DNA from: Chloroflexota bacterium
GTDB lineage: Bacteria > Chloroflexota > Dormibacteria > CF-121
Assembly: GCA_005880395.1 (NCBI GenBank)
Contig: VBHQ01000039.1
Location: 1 to 40,750 of the forward strand
Length of the DNA: 40,750 nucleotides
Direction: 5' to 3'
This document shows, piece by piece, positions 17,505 to 25,262 of this stretch (position 1 is the first letter of the stretch; every line of letters begins with the position of its first letter). The notes below the pieces were generated by a model. That model saw only the letters and a program-made list of their open reading frames with translations. It did not search any database and was not told the origin of the DNA. Both the position numbers and the translations under genes were made by a program.

Positions 17505-17528
17505 ACTCGGTATAGTTCACGCCAGCCG

Positions 17529-18200
17529 ATGGAAACCGCTGACAAACCGGGCGGCTTCTTCATCACCTTCGAGGGGCCTGAAGGCGGCGGCAAGTCGACC
17601 CAAATCCATCGTCTTGCGGCCGCGCTCGCCGATCACGGGTACCCTGTGTGGACGACACGGGAGCCTGGCGGCACGCGCGTCGGCGAGATGATCAGGCCGA
17701 TCCTGCTGGGCCGCCAGGGAGCGCCGATTACACCGTGGTCGGAAGCCCTCCTGTTTACCGCGGCTCGTGCGCAGCATGTCGAGGAGGTCCTCCGCCCGAG
17801 GCTGGAACGTGGGGAGCTGGTGCTGTGCGATCGCTATGCCGATTCCACCCTCGCCTACCAGGGTTATGGCCGTGGCCTCGACCTCGACACCCTGCGGCAA
17901 TTGCAGCGCCAGGCGACGGGAGGCCTGCAGCCTGACCTCACCATTCTGTTGAACCTCCCGGTGCAGGCTGGGCTGGCGCGGATTCCGCGTCCGAACCAGG
18001 ACCGGCTCGACCAGGAAACCGAAGCCTTCCATCAGCGAGTCCGGGCCGGATATCAGCAGCTCGCCGCCGCCGATCCAGGGCGCTGGCGCGAGGTCGACGC
18101 GTCCGCCGTCGAGGAGCGCGTTGCCGGCCGCATCCTCGAGCTGGCCACCGTCGCCCTCGGGCAAGCGGGTGTCCGGCCGGCCCAGCGGCGCTCGGCATGA
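17529..18200 (+). CDS. tmk: Thymidylate kinase
   Basis: It phosphorylates dTMP to dTDP for DNA synthesis. The P-loop EGPEGGGKSTQ is at residues 15-25, the TREPGGTRVGEMIR segment binds dTMP, and LCDRYADSTLAYQGYGRG is the DR(Y/H) motif region. The 223-aa length is normal. A TATAGT hexamer 12 nt upstream may be a -10, and no strong ribosome-binding site is seen. The stop overlaps the c-di-AMP receptor start by 4 bp; tmk-darA adjacency is also found in Firmicutes. Confidence 0.94.
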   Translation: METADKPGGFFITFEGPEGGGKSTQIHRLAAALADHGYPVWTTREPGGTRVGEMIRPILLGRQGAPITPWSEALLFTAARAQHVEEVLRPRLERGELVLCDRYADSTLAYQGYGRGLDLDTLRQLQRQATGGLQPDLTILLNLPVQAGLARIPRPNQDRLDQETEAFHQRVRAGYQQLAAADPGRWREVDASAVEERVAGRILELATVALGQAGVRPAQRRSA

Positions 18201-18526
18201 AGCTTCTGATTGCCGTCGTGCACAGCGAGGATGCGTCATCGACCATGGATGCGCTCAACGATCGCGGCATCTCCGTCACCCGCTTCGCCAGCTCCGGCGG
18301 ATTCCTGCAGCACAAGAACGTGACGCTGATGTCCGGAATCGACGATGACCGGATCGAAGAGGTGCTGGCCTTGATCAAGGAAAACTGCCGGACGCGCAGC
18401 GAGTTCATGAACCCGATGCCGCCCCTGGTCGAGCCAGGTGACTTCTTCGTTCCCTACCCGGTCGAGGTCCAGGTGGGTGGCGCCACCGTCTTCATCATGA
18501 ACGTCGACCGCTTCGAAAAGCTCTGA
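18197..18526 (+). CDS. darA: Cyclic-di-AMP receptor (DarA/PstA family, DUF970)
   Basis: A 109-aa PII-like trimeric receptor for cyclic di-AMP. Family features are the start MKLLIAVVHSEDASSTMDAL, then TRFASSGGFLQHKNVTLMSG, LALIKENCRTR, and the C-terminal FFVPYPVEVQVGGATVFIMN. These match Bacillus DarA along nearly the whole length. The GGFL loop and the VPYPVEVQVGGATVF strand pair shape the nucleotide site in that family. It overlaps tmk by 4 bp. Its presence implies the organism makes c-di-AMP, although no diadenylate cyclase or phosphodiesterase is in the window. The downstream target is unknown, as for the family generally. Confidence 0.92.
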   Translation: MKLLIAVVHSEDASSTMDALNDRGISVTRFASSGGFLQHKNVTLMSGIDDDRIEEVLALIKENCRTRSEFMNPMPPLVEPGDFFVPYPVEVQVGGATVFIMNVDRFEKL

Positions 18527-18532
18527 TCCTGC

Positions 18533-19240
18533 GTGATCCCGGGTGCGGGCACGGTCCTGAACACCGGCACGGTGATCGTCGGCACCACCATCGGCCTGAC
18601 ACTCGGCCGGGTGATCCCCGACAGCCTGCAGCGCAGCATCCGGGTCGCGATCGGGCTGTTCGTCATCGTCATCGGCCTCCAGATGGCGCTCAAAACCCGA
18701 AATCCACTCGTGCTGCTGATCAGCATTCTCGTCGGGGTCGTCATCGGTGAGCTGCTTCGTCTCGATGCCGGCGTCCAGGCGATCGGTGCCTGGGCCGAGC
18801 GCCGCGTGCATCGCGGCGGCCAGCCAGGACGGGTATCGCTCGCCTTCGTCACCACCAGCCTCATCTTTTGTGTTGGACCGCTCACGGTGCTCGGCTCCTT
18901 CCTGGACGGCTCGCGGGGCGACATCACCCTGCTCGCGATCAAGTCGACACTCGATGGCTTCACATCGCTGGTCTTTGCCGCCACGCTCGGCTGGGGCGTC
19001 TATCTATCGGCCGGCAGTGTCCTCCTCGTCCAGGGAGTGCTCACCTTGCTCGCTTTCCTGATCCACGCCCGGCTGTCCGACGTCGTGGTCGCCGAGCTGA
19101 CCGCCGCCGGCGGGATCGCGGTGCTTGCCATTGGCCTTGGTTTGCTCGAGCTGAAAAGCATCAAGGTCGCGAACTTCTTGCCGGCACTGCTGATCGCGCC
19201 ACTGCTGGCGGCCTTCCTGCACGGGATCGGGCTGTTGTGA
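18533..19240 (+). CDS. DUF554 integral membrane protein (YdfK/YqgA-like)
   Basis: A 235-aa membrane protein with about seven hydrophobic helices and the DUF554 signatures GTVLNTGTVIVGTTIGLTLG at the N-terminus, FVTTSLIFCVGPLTVLGSFL centrally, and LAIKSTLDGFTSLVFAATLG. GTG 18533 is 6 bp after the darA stop. The family is widespread and uncharacterised; a transport role is plausible but unproven. Its position directly after the c-di-AMP receptor is worth noting, because c-di-AMP commonly controls ion and osmolyte transporters. Confidence 0.87.
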   Translation: MIPGAGTVLNTGTVIVGTTIGLTLGRVIPDSLQRSIRVAIGLFVIVIGLQMALKTRNPLVLLISILVGVVIGELLRLDAGVQAIGAWAERRVHRGGQPGRVSLAFVTTSLIFCVGPLTVLGSFLDGSRGDITLLAIKSTLDGFTSLVFAATLGWGVYLSAGSVLLVQGVLTLLAFLIHARLSDVVVAELTAAGGIAVLAIGLGLLELKSIKVANFLPALLIAPLLAAFLHGIGLL

Positions 19241-19262
19241 TGCGTACACTTAGTCGGCGTCC

Positions 19263-19562
19263 ATGGCGAGGTCTCAGGCGGGCGGCGGGCGACGCGTCGA
19301 CTGGTTCGCCGCTGGTGTCGGCCTGGTGGTCGCGGTCGCCGTGCAACTGGTCGGCGGGACGCTCTTGTTCGGATCGAATCGACCGGCGCTTGTTTCCCAG
19401 GGGTTGCTGACTGGCGCGCTCGGACCACTGGGCCGCTTCGGGTCTGCGGGTCTCGATACGCTCGGACTGGTCGTCGATGATGTGCTGGTATTGAGCGGAG
19501 GAACCCTTGGCGGCCTGATCGCCGGAGCTGTTCGGAACCGGCGGCCTCCCGCAAACCGATGA
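19263..19562 (+). CDS. Small membrane protein of unknown function
   Basis: A 99-aa protein with a basic N-terminus (ARSQAGGGRR), one clear membrane helix at about 14-36 and a second, weaker hydrophobic stretch at about 68-88 (LVVDDVLVLSGGTLGGLIAG), ending in a basic tail (RNRRPPANR). TACACT 12 nt before the ATG could be its -10 box. I recognise no family. Codon use and position between DUF554 and moxR support it being a gene, but it could also be a spurious frame. Confidence 0.5.
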   Translation: MARSQAGGGRRVDWFAAGVGLVVAVAVQLVGGTLLFGSNRPALVSQGLLTGALGPLGRFGSAGLDTLGLVVDDVLVLSGGTLGGLIAGAVRNRRPPANR

Positions 19563-19620
19563 CGGCGATCGTCCGAGCGAACCTGACTGGAACGGATTCA
19601 CACAAAAGGAAGTAGTAAGG

Positions 19621-20607
19621 ATGCAGGTGGAGAGCGGCTCGGTCGAAACGCTTGGCGCGCGGATCGTTCAGAACGTCAGCCGGGTGCTGGTCGGGAAGGA
19701 GACCGAGGTGGAGCTCTGCGTGGTTGCGTTGCTCAGCCGCGGTCACATCTTGATCGAAGACGTGCCTGGCGTCGGCAAGACGATGCTGGCGAAATCCCTG
19801 GCCCGTTCGCTGGGCTGCACCTTCGAACGTCTGCAGTTCACGCCTGACCTGCTGCCGTCGGACGTCACCGGCGTCAATATCTACAGCCCCTCGACGCAGC
19901 AGTTCGAGTTCCGCCAGGGGCCGGTCTTCACGCAGGTCTTGCTTGCCGATGAGATCAACCGCGCCACACCCAAGACCCAATCGGCGCTGCTGGAAGCGAT
20001 GGAAGAGCGGCAGGTGACAGTTGATGGCACGACCTACCCGTTGCCGAAGCCGTTTGTCGTCATGGCAACACAGAACCCGGTGGAGTTCGCCGGGACGTTT
20101 CCGCTGCCGGAGGCGCAGGTCGACCGCTTCCTGATGCGGATCAACCTGGGCTATCTCGACGTCGCGCACGAAGTCCAGGTGCTCGATCGATTCCAGCGGA
20201 ACTCGCCCATCGAGCATCTGGAGCCGGTCGCGTCCGCGGACGAGGTGCTGGCCGCCCATCGCGCCGTCCAGGAGCTTTACGTCGACGACCAGCTCAAGGA
20301 GTACATCGCGCGCGTCACCCACCGGACTCGGTCACACGCCGACATCAGCTTGGGCGCATCCTCGCGTGGTTCGCTCGGCATCTTTCGCAGCGCGCAGGCG
20401 CGCGCCGCCCTGGAGGGCCGCGACTTCGTCACCCCGGATGACGTCAAGGCGCTGGTGCAGCCGGTACTCGCCCACCGCCTGGTGCTGAAGGCGAACGCTG
20501 AACTCCGCGGACTGACAGCCGAGAAGGTGCTCAACCAGATCCTGGAGACCGAGCCGGTGCCGCCGCCGAGCGTTGTCTCGCGCTTTGGTCGGCGGGTGGC
20601 AAGCTAG
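19621..20607 (+). CDS. MoxR-type AAA ATPase
   Basis: A 328-aa AAA+ ATPase of the MoxR group, thought to act as a chaperone that remodels or inserts cofactors into partner complexes, often with DUF58 proteins. Walker A is DVPGVGKTM at about 47-55, Walker B is VLLADEINRATPKTQ from 106, and the VMATQNPVEFAGTFPLPEAQ sensor-1 region and QVDRFLMR arginine region follow. AAGGAAG lies about 10 nt before the ATG. It leads the three-gene module with DUF58 and transglutaminase genes, a very common bacterial arrangement. Confidence 0.93.
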   Translation: MQVESGSVETLGARIVQNVSRVLVGKETEVELCVVALLSRGHILIEDVPGVGKTMLAKSLARSLGCTFERLQFTPDLLPSDVTGVNIYSPSTQQFEFRQGPVFTQVLLADEINRATPKTQSALLEAMEERQVTVDGTTYPLPKPFVVMATQNPVEFAGTFPLPEAQVDRFLMRINLGYLDVAHEVQVLDRFQRNSPIEHLEPVASADEVLAAHRAVQELYVDDQLKEYIARVTHRTRSHADISLGASSRGSLGIFRSAQARAALEGRDFVTPDDVKALVQPVLAHRLVLKANAELRGLTAEKVLNQILETEPVPPPSVVSRFGRRVAS

Positions 20608-20622
20608 CCGGGCGGGAGATCG

Positions 20623-22052
20623 ATGCGGCTGCCGCGCCTTCCGCTGATCACGGCGCTCGCGCTGCTCTTCTTCTTTGCCTACATCACGGGGATTCGCCTC
20701 GCCTACAGCCTCCTGTACGCGCTGATCCTGCTCTTCGCCGTCAGCTACCTCTGGAGCCGGCTGGCCGCCGACAACCTGGACGTCGAGCGGGTAAGCCCCG
20801 AAGGCCAGTTCGAAGTCGGTGATGAGTTCGTCGAGCAGTTCACGATCCACAACCGGTCATGGATCCCGGTGCCGTTGATCGAGCTGACGGACGACTCGAA
20901 TCTCCCGGGCTACACGGCGGGTCGTGTCTTTAGCCTGAAAGGGCGCCGAACCCGGCGCTGGACGTCGCGCGGTCGCTTCAAGCAACGCGGTCTCTTCACT
21001 TTCGGGCCGGTGGAGCTTCGCTATGGCGATCCCTTCGGCCTCTTTCCACGGACGCTGCGGATTGCCGGGACGCGCTCGGTCGTCGTCTATCCGGTGATCC
21101 GGCCGATTGGCGCGCTGCAGGCCCTCGCCCCGAGCACCGCCGGCGATGAGCAGCTGCGGGGGCGGGTGCTCGATATTCCGCCGAACGCGACCACCATCCG
21201 CGAGTATGTGCCCACCGACAGTGTCAAGCGCATCCATTGGGCGTCGTCCGCGCGGCTGGGGCGGCTGATGAGCCGCAGCTTCGAGACGCGGGAGGGTGGC
21301 GATGCCTGGATCGTTCTCGATCTCCAGGCCAGGGTCCACGCCGGGGAGGCGCCCGATTCAACGCTCGAGTACGCGATGAGCATGGCGGGGGGCGGGTGCT
21401 CGATATTCCGCCGAACGCGACCACCATCCGCGAGTATGTGCCCACCGACAGTGTCAAGCGCATCCATTGGGCGTCGTCCGCGCGGCTGGGGCGGCTGATG
21501 AGCCGCAGCTTCGAGACGCGGGAGGGTGGCGATGCCTGGATCGTTCTCGATCTCCAGGCCAGGGTCCACGCCGGGGAGGCGCCCGATTCAACGCTCGAGT
21601 ACGCGATGAGCATGGCGGCCTCCCTGACCGACGCCGCGCTGCGCCGGGGCAGTGCCATCGGGCTTGTCACCAACGATGGGCAGCTGAACGTGATCGAGGC
21701 GGCACGCGGCGACCAGCAACGGAACAAGCTCTTCGAATACTTCACGCTGGCTCAGGCGGATGGTACGGTCTCGCTGGCCAGTCTGCTCGCCTCCCAGAGA
21801 CAGGAATGGCAGCATCGAGGCGGGTTGATCGTCATCACCCCGTCCAGCGACGAGCACTGGGTCGGGGCCCTCCTCGACCTTGGCGTCCGCGGCCACCGCA
21901 GCCTGGTGGTCTATCTCGATCCGCGAGGGTTTGGCGGCACCCAGCCGTCGCTCGCGGCCGCCGGACGTTGGCGGCAGGCGTTGAACTGGTGGATGGTCGA
22001 GGGGCCCGACGGCATCGCCGGCGCCCGCGAGGTACAGCGTGCCGCAGGTTAA
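20623..22052 (+). pseudogene. DUF58 protein, interrupted by a 230-bp tandem duplication
   Basis: This is the usual partner of MoxR: two N-terminal membrane helices (about 7-45), a variable middle, and the DUF58 core with REYVPTDSVKRIHWASSAR and RLMSRSFETREGG. An exact 230-bp direct duplication (first copy begins 21158, second 21388) shifts the frame, so the 5' frame stops at 21498 and the rest continues in another frame to 22052. Removing one copy restores a single open frame of 399 aa ending in AREVQRAAG, overlapping the transglutaminase start by 14 bp. Because the copies are identical, the duplication is either very recent or an unmerged contig overlap. The protein should have a MIDAS-like fold and act at the cell surface with the transglutaminase. 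Confidence 0.88.
21158..21618. repeat. Perfect 230-bp tandem direct duplication inside the DUF58 gene
   Basis: Bases match their counterparts 230 positions downstream without a difference from 21158 to 21388. The flanks diverge at once (21157 versus 21387, and 21389 versus 21619). The junction carries a short G-rich overlap (GGCGGGGGGCGGG). Since 230 is not divisible by three, the duplication shifts the frame. Confidence 0.95.
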
Positions 22053-24552
22053 CCGGGGGACGGTACTCCTCCTGATCGCCGCGCTGCTTGGGGCGGCCTG
22101 GGCGGCCGGGCTCTTGCACGTCGAATACCGGGATGGCCGGCTGATGCTGGCCTTGCGGCGCGGCCCGCGATGGGCGACAGCCTTCGAGCTGCGCGACACC
22201 TGGCTGCTTCTGGGGTTCGGCCTGGTGATGGGCTGGGCGGTTGCGGCCGCGGTGGAGCGCTCCGCCTGGGTGCCGAATACGGATGGCCGGTTGGTTCCGG
22301 CGCTTGCCCTGGCCACCGCGCTGGGGTGGATCTTCGCCACCGTTCGCTTCTCCCGCCTTGCCTATCTGGCCGCCTCGGGGCCGGTCCTGATTCTGGGGCT
22401 TGCGCTGTTCACGCCGTCGCCGCTCACCAACGGGCCCACGATTGCGGCTCTGCAGAAGTGGATGACCGCACTCCCGGGCGACACCAACCTCCAGCTGTTG
22501 ATCGGGCTGCTGTTGATGTTGCTGGTCACCGGGCTCTGGACCGGCTGGTGGATCTTCGCCCGGAAAAACGGGTTGGTCGCCTTGCTCCCCACCGGGACCA
22601 TCCTCGCCGTCGAGATCATCAACGACACCAGCCTGGGGCTGATCTTCTACACGCTGGTCTGGCTCGCGGCCGCCGCGGCGGTGCTTCTGCGCATCAATTT
22701 CGTATCGCTAAAGCAGAGCTGGCGCCGTCGCCGGCTCCCGCACGCATCCGACACCGGATGGACCTTTGGCGAGATCGGCGTGGAAGCAACCGTGGCCATC
22801 CTCGCGGTGGCCTTCATCCTGCCTCCGCTGAGCAGCGCCGACATCAGCGGCATCCTGATTCCCGCTGTCGTCCGGCCCGACAGTTTCCACCCGTTCGGGA
22901 TCGGCGCTTCGGGATCGACCGGGGCGCCGGTGGGCACGATCGGCTACAGCGACATCGTCCGTCCTGGTAGCCAGTTGAAGGCCAGGTCGGAGGTCGTGAT
23001 GGTGGTCAGCGGCGACTCGCCGACCGTCTCTCCGTACTGGCGAGGCGTCGCCCTTGCCGGCTGGGACGGTATCCAGTGGTACAGCCTGCCGAGCACACCG
23101 GCGGTCCCGGTTCGACTTCAGCCGCTGCTGCGCTCTGGCACCAACATCCCGCGGGACGATCTCCCGGCCGATCCGCAACGGTCGCAAATCCTCCACGACA
23201 CGTTCCGGCTGGTGGTCACGGCCGACCGGACCAAGGGAGCGGTCTTCAGCGCTGGGGAGGCGCTGGCGATCAGGAATTTGGCCACCTCCTTGCAGGGCAT
23301 CATGACCGCCGAGACGGCCCCGACGGGCGGTGCCCCGCCGCTGGTCAATGTCCAGGGCGACAACAGCCAACCGGCCACCTTCGACACGATCGACCGGATC
23401 CAGCTCGCCAGGCCGGTTTCGCCGCCCTACACCTACGCGGTCACCGAGGCGGTGCCCAACGCCGATGTCGCCGACCTCCAGAAGGCAGGGAACGAGTATC
23501 CCGCGTGGCTTGCCCCCTATCAGTCGCTCTATTACGGCAACCGGCTCGCCGCCGGCTACTCGGTCGGTCGCGATAACGAGATCGGTGCGCTGGCGCAGTC
23601 GATCGTCAATGGCGCCCACGCGACCACCCCCTACGACCAGGCGAAGGCGATCGAGAACTGGTTCCGGGAGAAGGACCGCTTTACCTATACGTTGCTGCCG
23701 CCCAGGGCGCCGGTGGGCGTCCGCCCGCTGGACAACTTCCTGTTCAACTCGAAGAAGGGGTTCTGCCAGGACTTCTCGACAGCGATGAACGTGATGCTGC
23801 GGATGCTCGGGATCCCCAGCCGCCAGATGAGCGGCTTCGGGCTCGGCGCCTATGACGAGAAGACCCGCGAGTACACCGTCAATTCACTCGACGCCCACAG
23901 CTGGGTCGAGGTCTACTTCCCCGGCTACGGCTGGATTCCGTTCGAGCCCACGCCGGACAACAGCAATTTCCCGATCACCCTGCCCGCCGACCGCGCCCAG
24001 CTGAACGCCGGCGTGCAGGCGAGCGTCCCCGCCACCCAGACGCGACCGAACTTCAGAGAACCGGCCGGCGCCGGCTCCGGTGGCGCCTCAGCCGGCTCGC
24101 CGTTTCCCGATCTCCGGCGCCCGCTCCTGATCGCGGCCGGGGTGCTGGCCCTGCTTGGCCTGCTCGCCCTCTTGCTCGCGCTGCGCTGGCTGCTCGGCGT
24201 CAGCGACCTGTCTCGGATCTGGAAGCGCCTGGTCTTTCTCGGGGACCGGCTCAATGTGCCGCGCCGGCCGGGCGATACGCCCGAGGAGTTCGGCGGCCGT
24301 CTCTCGGCATCACTGCCAGCGTTGGATGCCGAACTGCGCCGCCTCGCCACGCTCTACACGCGAGCCAGCTTCCGGCAGGGCGGTCTTTCTACGGATGAGC
24401 TCGCTGAGGCGCGCCGCGCCTGGCTGCGCGTTCGGGCGAGCTACGCCCCGCTGGTGGCGCGCGCCTGGCGGGAGGCGGCGCGCCATGGCCGGGTGGTCAG
24501 CGCAGCGGCAGGGTCACGGTCTCGAAGTCGCGAGCCATCAGGGCCCCGCTGA
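22039..24552 (+). CDS. Membrane transglutaminase-like protein (TgpA type: DUF3488-transglutaminase-DUF4129)
   Basis: An 837-aa protein. About six N-terminal membrane helices (1-280, DUF3488) are followed by an extracytoplasmic part with the transglutaminase/protease core: C576 in KKGFCQDFSTAMN, H620 in SLDAHSWVEVYFPG, and the third position in FEPTPD, where E636 replaces the canonical Asp of (V/F)DPT. A further helix lies near 690-715, and a cytoplasmic DUF4129-like tail (TPEEFGGRLSASLPALDAEL, ARRAWLRVRASY) ends the protein. It is the third gene of the MoxR-DUF58 module, which probably acts on cell-envelope proteins. GTG 22039 lies inside the end of DUF58. The last 56 bp overlap the convergent metallo-hydrolase gene. 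Confidence 0.9.
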   Translation: MPQVNRGTVLLLIAALLGAAWAAGLLHVEYRDGRLMLALRRGPRWATAFELRDTWLLLGFGLVMGWAVAAAVERSAWVPNTDGRLVPALALATALGWIFATVRFSRLAYLAASGPVLILGLALFTPSPLTNGPTIAALQKWMTALPGDTNLQLLIGLLLMLLVTGLWTGWWIFARKNGLVALLPTGTILAVEIINDTSLGLIFYTLVWLAAAAAVLLRINFVSLKQSWRRRRLPHASDTGWTFGEIGVEATVAILAVAFILPPLSSADISGILIPAVVRPDSFHPFGIGASGSTGAPVGTIGYSDIVRPGSQLKARSEVVMVVSGDSPTVSPYWRGVALAGWDGIQWYSLPSTPAVPVRLQPLLRSGTNIPRDDLPADPQRSQILHDTFRLVVTADRTKGAVFSAGEALAIRNLATSLQGIMTAETAPTGGAPPLVNVQGDNSQPATFDTIDRIQLARPVSPPYTYAVTEAVPNADVADLQKAGNEYPAWLAPYQSLYYGNRLAAGYSVGRDNEIGALAQSIVNGAHATTPYDQAKAIENWFREKDRFTYTLLPPRAPVGVRPLDNFLFNSKKGFCQDFSTAMNVMLRMLGIPSRQMSGFGLGAYDEKTREYTVNSLDAHSWVEVYFPGYGWIPFEPTPDNSNFPITLPADRAQLNAGVQASVPATQTRPNFREPAGAGSGGASAGSPFPDLRRPLLIAAGVLALLGLLALLLALRWLLGVSDLSRIWKRLVFLGDRLNVPRRPGDTPEEFGGRLSASLPALDAELRRLATLYTRASFRQGGLSTDELAEARRAWLRVRASYAPLVARAWREAARHGRVVSAAAGSRSRSREPSGPR

Positions 24553-25225
24553 CCGCGCCATTGTCGCTGGCACGGTGGGTGATGATGAAGCGCGTATCCG
24601 GATGGCGCTGCATCAGCGACTGCACGTCGCGCCGGGCAAGGTGCATCGCTCCCGCCTCGGCGTCGTAAGTCATTTCCGTGATTAGGTGGTCGGCGGCGGA
24701 GACCAGGGCTTCCAGCTCCGGCGATAATTCCGCATCGCCCGTATAGCCGAGGCGCACCCCGTCACGCTCGATCACGAAGCCGAGGCAATTCAACCGGCTC
24801 GAATGCCGCATGCGAAAGGCGGTCGCCTGGCTGCCCTCGACCTCGAAGCGGTCGCTTCCCTGAAGCTCGGTGACGCCGAGCTCGAGGCGGTCCCAGGCCA
24901 GACGCCGCATGTCCTCTCCCCACGCGAGGTCGAGCAGTCGCTGGAGGTAGTCTGTCGTGCCGACGGGACCAAAGACCTTGAGCGACGGGGCGTTTTCGTT
25001 CGCCAACACGCGGCCCAGCATCAGCGCCGCCAGACCAAACGTGTGGTCGGCGTGGAAGTGACTCAGCAGGACGGAGCGCGGCGCATCCAGCGAGAGGCCC
25101 GCCTTGGGGAGATGGACCGCAAGCGGCGCCCCGGCATCGAGCAGAATGCTTCGATCGATCAGGATGCTGGCGTTGTAGGCGCTGGCTGAGAAGGCGGCTC
25201 CCGTCCCAAGGAACGTCAGCTCCAC
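24497..25225 (-). CDS. Metallo-beta-lactamase-fold hydrolase, RNase Z-like
   Basis: A 243-aa soluble metallo-hydrolase. It opens with MELTFLGTGAAFSASAYNAS, the strand and loop typical of RNase Z/ElaC-like members, and has the metal motif SHFHADH at 55-61. A later His lies in FRMRHSSRLNCLGF, Asp in LGYTGDAELSP, and a final His in FIITHRASDN. The flexible exosite arm of true RNase Z is not obvious, so the substrate could be tRNA, a phosphodiester or another small ester. GTG 25225 is chosen because the fold starts there and a TACCGT box lies 7 nt upstream; a longer frame reaches 25324 but would overlap selD. It diverges from selD with 37 bp between them. Confidence 0.83.
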   Translation of the reverse strand: MELTFLGTGAAFSASAYNASILIDRSILLDAGAPLAVHLPKAGLSLDAPRSVLLSHFHADHTFGLAALMLGRVLANENAPSLKVFGPVGTTDYLQRLLDLAWGEDMRRLAWDRLELGVTELQGSDRFEVEGSQATAFRMRHSSRLNCLGFVIERDGVRLGYTGDAELSPELEALVSAADHLITEMTYDAEAGAMHLARRDVQSLMQRHPDTRFIITHRASDNGAVSGALMARDFETVTLPLR

Positions 25226-25232
25226 AGCGATG

Positions 25233-25256
25233 ACGGTAGCAGAGACCGGGTAGAGT
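25233..25256. promoter_or_regulatory. Divergent leaderless promoters of the metallo-hydrolase and selD
   Basis: On the minus strand TACCGT (25238-25233) ends 7 nt before GTG 25225. On the plus strand TAGAGT (25251-25256) ends 6 nt before ATG 25263. Both transcripts would begin at their start codons. No ribosome-binding sites are visible and no strong -35 could be assigned. Confidence 0.42.
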
Positions 25257-25262
25257 GCAGCG

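Noticed and set aside
17501-17516. TTGAAC and TATAGT before tmk as a promoter
   Set aside because: The two hexamers are only 4 bp apart, so they cannot be a -35/-10 pair. TATAGT alone could be a -10, but the 12-nt gap to ATG does not fit the pattern elsewhere, and tmk probably belongs to the pdxST transcription unit.
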